Shown in pieces: positions 8,599 to 18,850 of a stretch of 64,000 nt of DNA. The stretch spans positions 21,822-85,821 of the forward strand of contig SCSE01000061.1 of the NCBI GenBank assembly GCA_004298015.1, in the 5' to 3' direction. A program made the position numbers and the translations under genes. Every line of letters starts with the position of its first letter. The first letter of the stretch is position 1. This DNA comes from Rhodanobacter sp. (GTDB lineage Bacteria > Pseudomonadota > Gammaproteobacteria > Xanthomonadales > Rhodanobacteraceae). A model generated the notes under the pieces. The model saw nothing but the letters and a program-made list of their open reading frames with translations. It was not told where the DNA came from and made no database searches.

Positions 8599-11508
8599 AT
8601 GTTGAACTTCAAACGCAATCTGCTCAGCGCAGCGCTGGCATCAGCCGTGTTGATGATGGCTGCCAATGCGCAGGCTGAAGCCGCCAACGCCGCGGCGGGC
8701 CAAGGTCAGCAAAGCGCCGACACCAAGGCAAACGGCGACAAGCCGGCAGACGCCAAGACCCGCAAGAAGCCGCAAGCGATGCAGGCCGTCCAGGTCAATG
8801 GTTTCGTCAGCAGCATCGAAAACGCCACCGCGATCAAGCGCAACGCCAACAGCATTGTCGAAGCGGTATCCGCCGAACAGATCGGCAAACTTCCGGGTAT
8901 CAGCATCGCCGACACCCTTGGTCGCCTGCCCGGCCTGGCGGTGCAGACCGTGGACGGTCGCCCGCAGGTATTGACCATCCACGGCCTCGGTCCAGACTTC
9001 AGCACGGCGCTGGTCAACGGCGGCCAGCAGGTGTCGACCTCCAACAACCGCGACGTGCAGTTCGACCAATACCCCTCCAGCTGGTTCAACGCCGTGGTGG
9101 TGCACCTGAGCCCGCAGGCCAATCTCATCGGCCAGGGCCTGGCCGGCACGGTGGACATGCAGACGATTCGCCCGCTGGAAAAGAACAAGCCGGAAGCGGC
9201 GATGAATGTCCGCTACATCTGGAACGGCATGTCCCAGCTCGCCAGTGGCCCGGGTGTCAGCGACAAGGGTTACAACGTCAACGGCGTATGGGTGAACCAG
9301 TTCGCCGATCACACGGTAGGCGTCACGCTGGGCGTGGATATGGAGTCCAACCCGTCGCAGATCCAGCACCAGGCACCCTGGGGCTATCCGACAGACAATG
9401 CAGTCGCCAACGGCAACGCGGTAATCGGCGGCTCGAAGAACTACGGCATCTCCGACACCATGAAGCGCCGCGGCCTGCTCGCCACCGTCCAGTGGCAGCC
9501 GAACGAGTACTACACCGGCACGATCGACATGACGTACGACAACTTCAAGGAGGTCCAGCAGGCCAAGGGCATGGAGTTGCCGCTCGCCTGGGGCTCGGCC
9601 ACGCTGCAACCTGGCTATACCGCCAATAACGGGCTCATCACCAGCGGCACCTACACCACGTTGTCGCCTGTCATCCGCAACGACTACAACAGCACCAGCT
9701 CGCGCGTCTACAACTTCAACTGGGACAACAAGTTCCACATCAACGAGAACTGGTCGGCCGACCTGGTAGCCAACTACTCGCGTGCCACCAGCCGCCATGT
9801 CAACCTGGAGAGCTACTCCGGCAGCGGCTACAACAAGAGCGGCCCGCTCGGCACGCTGAACTTCAACGAGCAAAGCAATGGCCTGCTGTACGTCAACAAC
9901 TCGGTCGACTACGCCAGCGGCGCCGTGCTGACCGACCCGCAGGGCTGGGGCTCGGGCAGCAACGTGGTGCAGACCGGCTTCGTCAATACGCCGCGCACGG
10001 TGGACTACCTGGCCAACCTCAAGCTCAGCGTCGAGCGTGACTTCATGAGTGGTCCATTCTCCAGCGTGGAGTTCGGCATTGCGCGCAGCACTCGTCAGAA
10101 GACCTACAACATCGAGCAGAACTTCCTGACCCTCGGCGGCGGTTTCATCACCCCCACCAACACGCCGGTGCAGTCGGTACCCTATACTGGCGCCACCTGC
10201 TCGCCGCTGGCCTGGATGGGCCTCGGCGCCCAGCCGTGCTACAACCCGTTTACGCTGATCGGCAACGGCACTTACACCGAGATCCCGGTCTTCATGTCGA
10301 GTCTTCCCATCCCTCCAAACTGGAAGGTTCGCGAGCGCGACACGACGCCTTACTTCCAGTTCAATCTGGACACCCAAATCGGCAACTATTCGTTGCGCGG
10401 CAACTTCGGCGTACAGGCGGCTCTGGTCAGCCAGACATCTCAGGGACAGGGTGTTGTGGTTGCTCCGGGAACAAGCTTTACCGGTGGCAATGCTCAGCTG
10501 ACATCCCGCTCCGGTGGCACTACCTACACTCGCTATCTGCCTAGCCTGAACCTCATCTTCGGCCTGACCTCGAACGATGACATCCGCTTCGGTGCCGCCC
10601 GGACCATGGCGCAGCCGCGCATGGATCAGATGAACAATAGCCTTGCTATCAGCGGCGACAACACACACTTGGCCTCTACTGATCCAAACCAAGCCTACTT
10701 CAGCTCGAAGAGTGGTAATCCACAGCTGAATCCGACCATGGCTGACAACTACAACATCAGCTACGAGCATTATTTCGCAAACGACACCTCGAGCTACCAG
10801 TGCAACTCGTCCGATGCCAAGCAGTCGGACCTGTGCCGTGGCGGCGGCGGTGGCTACTTCGCTGTGTCGGGCTACTTCCTGAAGCTGTCGGACTTCATCA
10901 ACCCCAACTTCGGCGTGCAGCAAGATTTCAGCGCGTATGTTTCCGCCTTCCTGAATCCGGCACAGCAGGCGCAACTGGGGACAACGCAGGGCGTCCGTAC
11001 GTACCCGACCAACGACGGCCACGGCTATGTGAAGGGCGCCCAGGTAACCCTGAACCTGCCCGCCAGCGTGATCACCCCGGCGCTCAGCGGCTTCGGCGTG
11101 ATCGTGAGCGGCAACCGTACCAAGAGCTCGCTGGTCTACGCCGGCAACAGCACACCGATCACCGTGCCCGGCCTGTCGAAGTGGGTAGCGAACGGCACGC
11201 TGTACTACCAGCACCGTGGTTTCGAGGCTCGCGTCAGCGACAGCTACCGCTCCAGCTTCCTGGGCCGGGTGTCCGGCATCAGTTCGTCGCGCATCGAGCA
11301 GACCATCAAGGGCGGCAGCAGCATCGACGCACAAGTCAGCTACACCTTCGATCATGGTCCACTGGAGGGTCTGACGGTGATTGCGCAGGGCTCCAACCTG
11401 AACAACAAGAAGTTCGTCACCTACCAGAACAACGATCCACGACAGGTGCAGACCTGGGAGAGCTACGGCCGTCGCTACGAGGTCGGCGTCTCCTACAAGT
11501 TCAAGTAA
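8599..11508 (+). CDS. TonB-dependent receptor, probable maltodextrin/alpha-glucan transporter
   Basis: 969 aa; signal peptide, plug region (IADTLGRLPGLAVQTVDGRPQVLTIHGLGPDFSTALVNGG), C-terminal beta-barrel ending YEVGVSYKFK; substrate inferred from neighbours. Confidence 0.9.
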   Translation: MLNFKRNLLSAALASAVLMMAANAQAEAANAAAGQGQQSADTKANGDKPADAKTRKKPQAMQAVQVNGFVSSIENATAIKRNANSIVEAVSAEQIGKLPGISIADTLGRLPGLAVQTVDGRPQVLTIHGLGPDFSTALVNGGQQVSTSNNRDVQFDQYPSSWFNAVVVHLSPQANLIGQGLAGTVDMQTIRPLEKNKPEAAMNVRYIWNGMSQLASGPGVSDKGYNVNGVWVNQFADHTVGVTLGVDMESNPSQIQHQAPWGYPTDNAVANGNAVIGGSKNYGISDTMKRRGLLATVQWQPNEYYTGTIDMTYDNFKEVQQAKGMELPLAWGSATLQPGYTANNGLITSGTYTTLSPVIRNDYNSTSSRVYNFNWDNKFHINENWSADLVANYSRATSRHVNLESYSGSGYNKSGPLGTLNFNEQSNGLLYVNNSVDYASGAVLTDPQGWGSGSNVVQTGFVNTPRTVDYLANLKLSVERDFMSGPFSSVEFGIARSTRQKTYNIEQNFLTLGGGFITPTNTPVQSVPYTGATCSPLAWMGLGAQPCYNPFTLIGNGTYTEIPVFMSSLPIPPNWKVRERDTTPYFQFNLDTQIGNYSLRGNFGVQAALVSQTSQGQGVVVAPGTSFTGGNAQLTSRSGGTTYTRYLPSLNLIFGLTSNDDIRFGAARTMAQPRMDQMNNSLAISGDNTHLASTDPNQAYFSSKSGNPQLNPTMADNYNISYEHYFANDTSSYQCNSSDAKQSDLCRGGGGGYFAVSGYFLKLSDFINPNFGVQQDFSAYVSAFLNPAQQAQLGTTQGVRTYPTNDGHGYVKGAQVTLNLPASVITPALSGFGVIVSGNRTKSSLVYAGNSTPITVPGLSKWVANGTLYYQHRGFEARVSDSYRSSFLGRVSGISSSRIEQTIKGGSSIDAQVSYTFDHGPLEGLTVIAQGSNLNNKKFVTYQNNDPRQVQTWESYGRRYEVGVSYKFK

Positions 11509-11530
11509 ACAAAAAGCACTTCCCAAGTCG

Positions 11531-11563
11531 CCCCGTTGAGTCCATCCAACGGGGCTTTTTTTT
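11531..11563 (+). terminator. Rho-independent terminator after TonB-dependent receptor
   Basis: CCCCGTTG-N8-CAACGGGG followed by C and T8. Confidence 0.88.
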
Positions 11564-11587
11564 GACAAGGCCGTGGCGAAACGCCAG

Positions 11588-11757
11588 CAGGCTGTCGGAC
11601 TTGGCTGGCCGAGGCTAGAATTTGGCGACGCGAGGACAGGTTTCTGACGATTAGCCGGCCCCTCGTGGTGCTATGGACCAAGGAACGGCAAAAACAGGGG
11701 CCGTGCAGGCGGATTTCGCAGAACGGTCGAGCAAAATCCAACCACCTCCTGATTAAC
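11588..11757. repeat. Degenerate dispersed repeat, copy 1
   Basis: GCAGGCTGTCGGACTTGGCTGGCCGAGGC... resembles 63656..63808 at both ends and in the middle by eye. Confidence 0.35.
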
Positions 11758-11783
11758 GGCTTTCACCTATTCCGGACACACGC

Positions 11784-13295
11784 ATGCCTGCAAATCCGAT
11801 CCAACGCGTGGTCATCGTCGGCGGCGGCACCGCCGGCTGGATGACCGCGGCGCTGCTGTCCCGCGCAATGGGGCCGCAACTCGATATCCGCTTGATCGAG
11901 TCTGACCAGATCGGCATCGTCGGTGTCGGCGAAGCCACGATTCCGCAGATCCGTCATGTCAACCAGTTCCTCGGACTGGATGAGGACGATGTGCTGAAAG
12001 CCACCCAGGGCACCTTCAAGCTTGGCATCCAGTTCAACGACTGGCGACGCATCGGCGATTCCTACCTGCACGCCTTCGGCGACATCGGCTTGCCGCTCGG
12101 CCTGCTGGGCTTTCATCAGTACTGGCTCAGGAAACGCCAGCAAGATCCAGCGGCGGACCTGTGGGCCTATTCGCTGAATGCGCAGGCAGCAGGTGCCAAT
12201 CGCTTCGCCCGCATGGAAACCGTCGGCAGCAGCCCGCTGACCGGCATCAAGCATGCCTACCATCTGGACGCCGGGCTCTACAGCAAGTACTTGAGCCAGC
12301 ATTGTGATTCACGCATCGTGCGCCGCACCGAAGGCAAGGTGGTGGACGTGCAATTGCGCGCCGACGACGGCTTCATCGAATCGCTGAAGCTCGAAAGCGG
12401 CGAGATCGTTGACGGCGACCTGTTTATCGATTGCTCCGGTTTTCGTGGCCTGCTGATCGAGGGCGCACTCGAGACCGGCTACGAAGACTGGCGACAATGG
12501 CTACCCTGCGACCGCGCCATCGCCGTGGCCAGCGAACGGATCGAGCCGATGCGTCCCTACACCCAGGCCAGCGCGCGACCCGCTGGCTGGCAATGGCGCA
12601 TCCCGCTGCAGCATCGCAACGGCAACGGCCACGTCTATTGCAGCCAGTTCATGGGCGACGACGAGGCTACCGCATTGCTGCTTGGCAACCTCGAGGGAGA
12701 CGCCATCGCCGAGCCGCGCCCGCTGCGTTTCACCACCGGCATGCGACGCCAGTTCTGGAACCGCAACTGCGTGTCGCTCGGCCTTGCCGCCGGCTTCATG
12801 GAGCCACTGGAATCGACCAGCATCCACCTGATCCAGACCGGGGTGAGCCGGCTGCTCACGCTGTTTCCCGATCGCCATTTCGACCCTGGCCTGAGCGCCG
12901 AATACAACCGCCAGACCCGTTTCGAATACGAACGCGTACGCGATTTCCTGATCCTGCACTACCGTGCCACCGAGCGCGACGACTCGCCGTTCTGGCGACA
13001 CTGCGCGCACATCGACATGCCCGAAAGCCTGCTTCGAAAACTCGAACTGTTCCGCAGCAGTGGTCAGGTCTTCCGTGAAGGCGAGGAGCTGTTTACCGAG
13101 GTCGCCTGGCTGCAAGTCATGCTCGGCCAGGGTATCGAGCCGACACGGCATCATCCGCTGGCCGATGCCCTCGCGCCGACGCAACTCGATGAGTTCCTCG
13201 GCAACATCCGCACCCTGATCGGTCGGGCCGTGAACACCATGCCTCAGCATACCCGTTTCGTCACCGAGCATTGCCGGGCGACAATGCCGGGCTGA
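11784..13295 (+). CDS. Flavin-dependent halogenase, tryptophan halogenase family (paralogue 1)
   Basis: 503 aa; [11 protein letters not shown] motif, TFKLGI (catalytic Lys context), GWQWRIPLQ (WxWxIP), [13 protein letters not shown]. Confidence 0.92.
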   Translation: MPANPIQRVVIVGGGTAGWMTAALLSRAMGPQLDIRLIESDQIGIVGVGEATIPQIRHVNQFLGLDEDDVLKATQGTFKLGIQFNDWRRIGDSYLHAFGDIGLPLGLLGFHQYWLRKRQQDPAADLWAYSLNAQAAGANRFARMETVGSSPLTGIKHAYHLDAGLYSKYLSQHCDSRIVRRTEGKVVDVQLRADDGFIESLKLESGEIVDGDLFIDCSGFRGLLIEGALETGYEDWRQWLPCDRAIAVASERIEPMRPYTQASARPAGWQWRIPLQHRNGNGHVYCSQFMGDDEATALLLGNLEGDAIAEPRPLRFTTGMRRQFWNRNCVSLGLAAGFMEPLESTSIHLIQTGVSRLLTLFPDRHFDPGLSAEYNRQTRFEYERVRDFLILHYRATERDDSPFWRHCAHIDMPESLLRKLELFRSSGQVFREGEELFTEVAWLQVMLGQGIEPTRHHPLADALAPTQLDEFLGNIRTLIGRAVNTMPQHTRFVTEHCRATMPG

Positions 13296-13455
13296 TTGCT
13301 GCAAGTACTTGCGAGACATCCGCCAAGAACCTTCGTCACAGGCCGGTACTTTCGTCACTTGTCGGGTATTCGGTAGCGGTTTCACAGTGGCAGGGATTAC
13401 CCATGCGCGGCGCTTGTACTGCTGTGCACCCATCCTGCCCCACAGGGAACCAGCC

Positions 13456-16400
13456 ATGCCTCCACTACACGCCCGTCTGCTGTCGCTCGCGATCCTCACC
13501 GCACTGGCAGCTACGCCAGCCCTGGCTTCGGACACCGCGCATCACACTCGCTCAACCGACCAATCGTCGCAGCAGAAAGGTCCGTTCGCACAGCTGCATT
13601 TCCGCGACCTGGGTCCGGCCATCGCCGGCGGTCGAGTTTCCGCCATCGCCGGCATTCCGGGCAACCCGTTGATCTATTACGTCGGCGCGGCGGCCGGCGG
13701 CGTATGGAAGACCACCGACGGTGGCCAGCACTGGAAGGCCATTTTCGCGCATGAGGCGACGGCCTCGATCGGCGCGATCGCACTGTCGCGCTCCAACCCG
13801 AATCTGGTCTGGGTCGGTACCGGCGAACCGAATATCCGCAACGACATTGTCGATGGTGCCGGCGTCTATCTATCCACCGACGCCGGCAAGAATTTCAAGC
13901 GCATGGGCCTGGCCGACGCCGGCCAGATCGGCAAGATCGTCGTCGACCCGCACAATCCCGATCATGTGCTGGTGGCCGCACTGGGACATGCCTGGGGACC
14001 GAATGCCGAACGCGGCGTGTTCGAGACCACGGACGGTGGCAAGCACTGGCACAAGACCTTGTTCGTCGACAACCAGACCGGGGCGATCGACATGGCGATG
14101 GCACCGGGCAACCCCGAGGTGCTGTTTGCCGCCACCTGGCAGGTGGTGCGCCACCCCTGGAACCTGGTCGATGGCGGCAAGGGCAGCGGGCTGTGGCGCT
14201 CCATCGACGGTGGCGCCCACTGGACGCGGCTGAGCAAGGGCCTGCCCAAGGGGCCGCTCGGACGGATCGCGGTGGCCACGGCGCCAAGCGATCCGGAACG
14301 CGTCTATACCCTGGTCGAAACCAAACCGGGCAAGGGGCTGTTGTTCGTCTCGCACGATCTCGGCGACAAGTGGACCGAGGTCAGCGACAACCACGCGCTG
14401 GACGTGCGTCCGTTCTACTTCTCGCGTTTTGCCGTGTCACCGACCAATGCCGACCGACTGTATTTCATGTCGTTCCATCTGATGGAGTCCGACGATGGCG
14501 GCAAGACCGCCCACATTATCGACAAGAGCGTGCATGTCGACCATCACGCGATATGGATCGATCCCGAGCACCCGCAGCGCATCATCCAGGGCAACGACGG
14601 CGGTGCCTACCTGAGCCAGGACGGTGGCAAGAGCTGGCGCTTCCTCGACGCCCTGCCGATCGAACAGGATTACATGGTCGCCGCCGACAACAGGACCCCG
14701 TACACCTTGTGCGCCGGGTTGCAGGACAACAGCGGCTGGTGCGGCCCCGCCAACTCGCTGGCGGACAAGGTCAACAGCGGCAACGACTGGTTCAACGTGG
14801 TCGGTGGCGACGGCCAGTACGTGGTGCCGGCGCCAAGCGACTCCAACCTGATCTACAACGACTCGCAGGATGGCACGATGAGCGTGTTCCACCGCGCCAG
14901 CAAGCGCAGCGATTTCGTGATGCCGTATCTTCATGGTCCGGGCTTCGTCAACGACCTGCCGCCCGCCGCGGTGAAATACCGCTTCAACTGGACCAGTCCG
15001 ATCGCGGTCGATCCGCGTGATGCGAAAACGGTCTACCTGGGGGCGAACGTGGTGTTCAAATCCACCGATGCCGGTCTGCATTGGACACCGATCAGCGGCG
15101 ACCTGACCCGCAACGACAAAGCCAAGCAGGCGCTCTCCGGTGGCCCGGTGAATCTGGACCTGTCCGGCGCGGAAACGTACGACACCGTGCTGTCGCTGAG
15201 CATCGCACCGTCGGACCCGAAGGTCCTGTGGGCCGGTACCGACGATGGCCTGGTGCAGGTCACCCGTGACGATGGTGCGCACTGGTCCAACGTTACCCCG
15301 GGCGGCGCACCGAAATGGGCGCGCGTCTACCAGGTCGGCGTCTCCGCGACACAGCCTGGCACCGCGTATGTCGGCTTCGATGCTCACGAACTGGACAACC
15401 GCCACGCCTATGCCTACCGCACCGACGACTACGGTCGCAGCTGGCACAACATCAGCCACGGCCTGCCCGACGCGCCGGTCTCGGTGGTGCGCGAAGATCC
15501 GGCGCATCCCGGCGTGCTGGTGGCCGGCACCGACATCGGTGCGTGGATCTCGCGCGACAACGGCAGCCACTGGTCGCGTCTCACCGCGCACTTGCCGACG
15601 GTGCCGGTGGTCGACGTGAAGTTCGTCCAAGGTGACCTGGTACTGGCGACCCATGGCCGCGGCATTTTCGTACTCGATCACTTCGCCTCGATCGCCGAAT
15701 ACAACCACAAGCTGGCAAAGCAGGCGCTGCACCTGTTCACGCCGCGCGCTGGCACCGAGTACGTACGCTGGTCCCGCGGCGAAGGTGCCGAGCCGCTGTA
15801 CACCGTACCCAATGCACCCGACGGCGTGCTGATCGACTACAGCGTGCCGAAGGCGATCAAGGCTGCCAAGAAGGCCAAGCATGGCGCTGTCACCATCACC
15901 GTGCGCGATGCCCAGGGTCATCTGGTCGCCACCCGTTACACCAACGCCAAGGCCGGCGTGAACCGCTATGCCTGGAACATGCAATACGACGGCGCGACCC
16001 GGTTGACCTTCGAGAAGCACAAGGACAAGAAAGACCGGAAGGACGGCAACAACCCGGATGGCCCGCAGGTATTGCCCGGCACATACAAGGTCACGGTCGA
16101 TGCCGACGGCGCGCAAGCCAGTGAAAACGTGGTGGTTCGCGCCGATCCCAACCAGAAGCCGGCAACCGCTGCGGCGCGCGCCGTCCTCCAGCACGCGCTC
16201 GCGGCACGCAACGAGCTGAGTGCGCTGGACGATGTACTCAACCGGGTCACCGCGATGCAGGCCACGCTCAAGCAGTTCGAGGACAAGGCCGGCAACGACA
16301 ACCGCTACGCCAACACCCTGAAGCTGGCGAAGAAACTCGACGCTGAACTCGGCAAGCTCAAGGACGGCGCCTACAACCCCCATGTGCAGCACGACGTGAT

Positions 16401-16668
16401 CGAGGACGATCTGAAACAACTCAGCGACCTGCACGGCTCGATGAAGGCCTTGTCGGGCTATGGGTTCTCCGGATTGCAGGGACAGTTCCCGACACCGGCT
16501 CTGCTGAGCCTGCAGCAGCAACTGAATGGCAAGGTCGGCAAGCTGATCGATCGCTTCAATACGTTGCTCGGCGGTGATGTGGTCGCCTACAACCATGCCG
16601 CCTATGCGGCGGGCGCGCCAACGCTGATGACCGGCTCGCCCGTAAAAGTGACAGCCGTCAACCTGTAG
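13456..16668 (+). CDS. Secreted Asp-box/BNR (VPS10/sortilin-like) beta-propeller protein, glycosyl hydrolase-like
   Basis: ORF 13309..16668; start ATG 13456 gives a signal peptide; 10 Asp-box motifs S/T-x-D-x-G-x-x-W/F. Confidence 0.85.
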   Translation: MPPLHARLLSLAILTALAATPALASDTAHHTRSTDQSSQQKGPFAQLHFRDLGPAIAGGRVSAIAGIPGNPLIYYVGAAAGGVWKTTDGGQHWKAIFAHEATASIGAIALSRSNPNLVWVGTGEPNIRNDIVDGAGVYLSTDAGKNFKRMGLADAGQIGKIVVDPHNPDHVLVAALGHAWGPNAERGVFETTDGGKHWHKTLFVDNQTGAIDMAMAPGNPEVLFAATWQVVRHPWNLVDGGKGSGLWRSIDGGAHWTRLSKGLPKGPLGRIAVATAPSDPERVYTLVETKPGKGLLFVSHDLGDKWTEVSDNHALDVRPFYFSRFAVSPTNADRLYFMSFHLMESDDGGKTAHIIDKSVHVDHHAIWIDPEHPQRIIQGNDGGAYLSQDGGKSWRFLDALPIEQDYMVAADNRTPYTLCAGLQDNSGWCGPANSLADKVNSGNDWFNVVGGDGQYVVPAPSDSNLIYNDSQDGTMSVFHRASKRSDFVMPYLHGPGFVNDLPPAAVKYRFNWTSPIAVDPRDAKTVYLGANVVFKSTDAGLHWTPISGDLTRNDKAKQALSGGPVNLDLSGAETYDTVLSLSIAPSDPKVLWAGTDDGLVQVTRDDGAHWSNVTPGGAPKWARVYQVGVSATQPGTAYVGFDAHELDNRHAYAYRTDDYGRSWHNISHGLPDAPVSVVREDPAHPGVLVAGTDIGAWISRDNGSHWSRLTAHLPTVPVVDVKFVQGDLVLATHGRGIFVLDHFASIAEYNHKLAKQALHLFTPRAGTEYVRWSRGEGAEPLYTVPNAPDGVLIDYSVPKAIKAAKKAKHGAVTITVRDAQGHLVATRYTNAKAGVNRYAWNMQYDGATRLTFEKHKDKKDRKDGNNPDGPQVLPGTYKVTVDADGAQASENVVVRADPNQKPATAAARAVLQHALAARNELSALDDVLNRVTAMQATLKQFEDKAGNDNRYANTLKLAKKLDAELGKLKDGAYNPHVQHDVIEDDLKQLSDLHGSMKALSGYGFSGLQGQFPTPALLSLQQQLNGKVGKLIDRFNTLLGGDVVAYNHAAYAAGAPTLMTGSPVKVTAVNL

Positions 16669-16678
16669 AAGCTCGAGG

Positions 16679-16723
16679 CCCGGCATCGTTGATCACCACG
16701 ATGTCGGGCGTCGGCCGTTTTTT
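16679..16723 (+). terminator. Probable terminator of Asp-box gene
   Basis: CCCGGCATCG-N10-CGATGTCGGG, T6 run starting 9 nt downstream. Confidence 0.4.
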
Positions 16724-17006
16724 CGACGGGCTACGAGTGCCCCCGCATTCTTGCTGCGCCCCGTCGTCATTGGCTTGCCCACGGGCTCATCCAATGCTGG
16801 CCCGTGGTCCAGCCCGACCACCTCGATGAGGCGTCATGCACCAAGGCGGCCAGTGCTTTCCTGCCTGACAGCGGTTGACACCAGCGGCGAGTCCATACAC
16901 GGGGCCCGGCCCGGTGGCTCCTGGGTGGTCGGCGCCGCGGATCCCTCATATCCCTGCACCGCCAATCTTCGATCGGCGGGTACGGCCCGCCCGGCGTCAA
17001 AGCTCG

Positions 17007-18539
17007 TTATGCACGCGGGCCGTTGGCCGGAAGCGCATCGGGCTGCGCCCGGCAATGCCGCTCGATGTATTGCTGATGCGTCGGCATGCTGCGAACGGCC
17101 TCCTCGATCACCTGGCGCATACCCTGCAGGCGCCCGGTCGCATCGACCTGGCTGCGCATGTCTGCCAGCGGATGGTAGCGCTCGGGCCATACCTCCTGCC
17201 CTACCAGCACGGCCAGCCAGTTGGCGTTCTGGAACAGCTCCATGCTCTCGGCAACCAGCCGGCCACCGCGGCGAAACTGCTCGATCTTGTAGCGCAACGT
17301 GTCGGGGATCGACATCGTCGCGGTCTGGCGCCACAACGGCTCCTCGCGTTGTACCGCGTGGTAGTGCAGGATCAGGAAATCGCGGATGCGTTCGTACTCG
17401 GTATGCGTAAGCCGGTTGTATTCCTGCACCGCGACGGGGTCGAAATCGCGGTCGGGAAACAGCGCCAACAGGCGGGTGACGGCGGTCTGGATCAGATGGA
17501 TGCTGGTCGACTCCAGCGGCTCCATGAAGCCAGCCGACAGACCGATCGCCACGCAGTTGCGGTTCCATGACTGCTTGCGCCGCCCGGCGGTGAAGCGCAA
17601 CTGCCGCGGCGAACCCAGCAGCTCGCCCTCCAGATTGCCCAGCAGCGTCGCCGCGGCCTCGTCGTCGCTGATGAACTGGCTGCAGTAGACGTGGCCGTTG
17701 CCCATCCGGTGCTGCAGCGGGATACGCCACTGCCAACCGGCTGCGTGGGCGGTAGAGCGCGTGTGAGGCGTCAACTCGCGGCGGTGGGTGCAGGCCACCG
17801 CCACCGCGCGGTCGCACGGCAGCCAGTGCGTCCAGTCGTCATAGCCAGTCTTCAGCGCGCCGTCGATCAACAGGCCGCGAAAACCGGAGCAGTCGATGAA
17901 CAGGTCGCCCTCGATCACCGTACCGCCGTCCAGCGTTACGCTCTCAATGAAGCCGTCTTCGCCGCGCAGGCTGACGTCCACCACCTTGCCCTCGGTTCGC
18001 CGTACGCCGCGCTGCTCGGCGTACGTGCGCAGGAAACGTGCGTACAGGCTGGCGTCGAAGTGATAGGCATAGTCGTGGGAGGACAGCACCTGGCGCTGAT
18101 CGGCCACCGGCAGATCGAACTTGCCGGCGCGGGCAGCCACCCAGGCCAGCGCGTAATCCTGCAGCGGCGTGTCGTCACCGCGTTCGCGCTCACGCAGCCA
18201 GTAATGGTGTAGCGGCACCGCATCAAACTCGGCACCGAACTGGCCGAACGGATGAAAGTAGCGTTGCCCGCCACGGGTCCAGTCGACGAACTCGATGCCG
18301 AGCTTGAAGGTGCCCTGGGTGGCCGCCAGGAACGCGTTCTCGTCGATACCCAGCGTGCGGTTGAAGTACTTGATCGGCGGAATCGTTGCTTCGCCGACAC
18401 CAATGCTGCCGATCTGCTCCGATTCGACCAGCTCGATCCGACAGTTGCCCTGCAACGCATTGGCCAGCGCCGCCGCCGTCATCCAGCCCGCCGTACCTCC
18501 TCCCACGATCACGATGCGGCGAATGCGCCGGTCAGTCAT
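17007..18539 (-). CDS. Flavin-dependent halogenase, tryptophan halogenase family (paralogue 2)
   Basis: 510 aa; [36 protein letters not shown]; clear paralogue of 11784..13295. Confidence 0.92.
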   Translation of the reverse strand: MTDRRIRRIVIVGGGTAGWMTAAALANALQGNCRIELVESEQIGSIGVGEATIPPIKYFNRTLGIDENAFLAATQGTFKLGIEFVDWTRGGQRYFHPFGQFGAEFDAVPLHHYWLRERERGDDTPLQDYALAWVAARAGKFDLPVADQRQVLSSHDYAYHFDASLYARFLRTYAEQRGVRRTEGKVVDVSLRGEDGFIESVTLDGGTVIEGDLFIDCSGFRGLLIDGALKTGYDDWTHWLPCDRAVAVACTHRRELTPHTRSTAHAAGWQWRIPLQHRMGNGHVYCSQFISDDEAAATLLGNLEGELLGSPRQLRFTAGRRKQSWNRNCVAIGLSAGFMEPLESTSIHLIQTAVTRLLALFPDRDFDPVAVQEYNRLTHTEYERIRDFLILHYHAVQREEPLWRQTATMSIPDTLRYKIEQFRRGGRLVAESMELFQNANWLAVLVGQEVWPERYHPLADMRSQVDATGRLQGMRQVIEEAVRSMPTHQQYIERHCRAQPDALPANGPRA

Positions 18540-18705
18540 TTTTCAGTCCCCGGAAATTCAATGGTCGTCGGCTGCCGGTGCGTGGCGAACGATGCCACGC
18601 ATCGAAACCCGGCATGCAGAGGGTTCTGCCAAAGACTAGCCGATTGATTCCTATCCCCGCCCATTTCACCTTGCAACGCAGCATGAAAAACGGCGTTGCC
18701 GGCCG

Positions 18706-18720
18706 ATGAATACGTATGCA
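18706..18720 (+). promoter_or_regulatory. Operator-like motif, site C (ATGAATACGTATGCA)
   Basis: Identical to site B; in divergent region between halogenase 2 and alpha-amylase. Confidence 0.65.
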
Positions 18721-18850
18721 GATGGCGCCGCGGCAGCATCCCAGCGACCTACCATGGGACAGGCATTGCAGCACCGTGGCAGACCGCTGGCAGACGGTGC
18801 GAATCTGACTCGCCATTTCGACGCCTTCACTTCCGCTGGATGGATTTCCG

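Noticed and set aside
8641-11568. 975-aa minus-strand ORF antisense to the TonB receptor
   Set aside because: GC-rich antisense artefact; Val/Ala/Arg/Gly/His-rich composition with no recognisable domain, while the plus strand encodes a clear receptor
14437-16686. 749-aa minus-strand ORF antisense to the Asp-box gene
   Set aside because: Same high-GC antisense effect; no domain motifs
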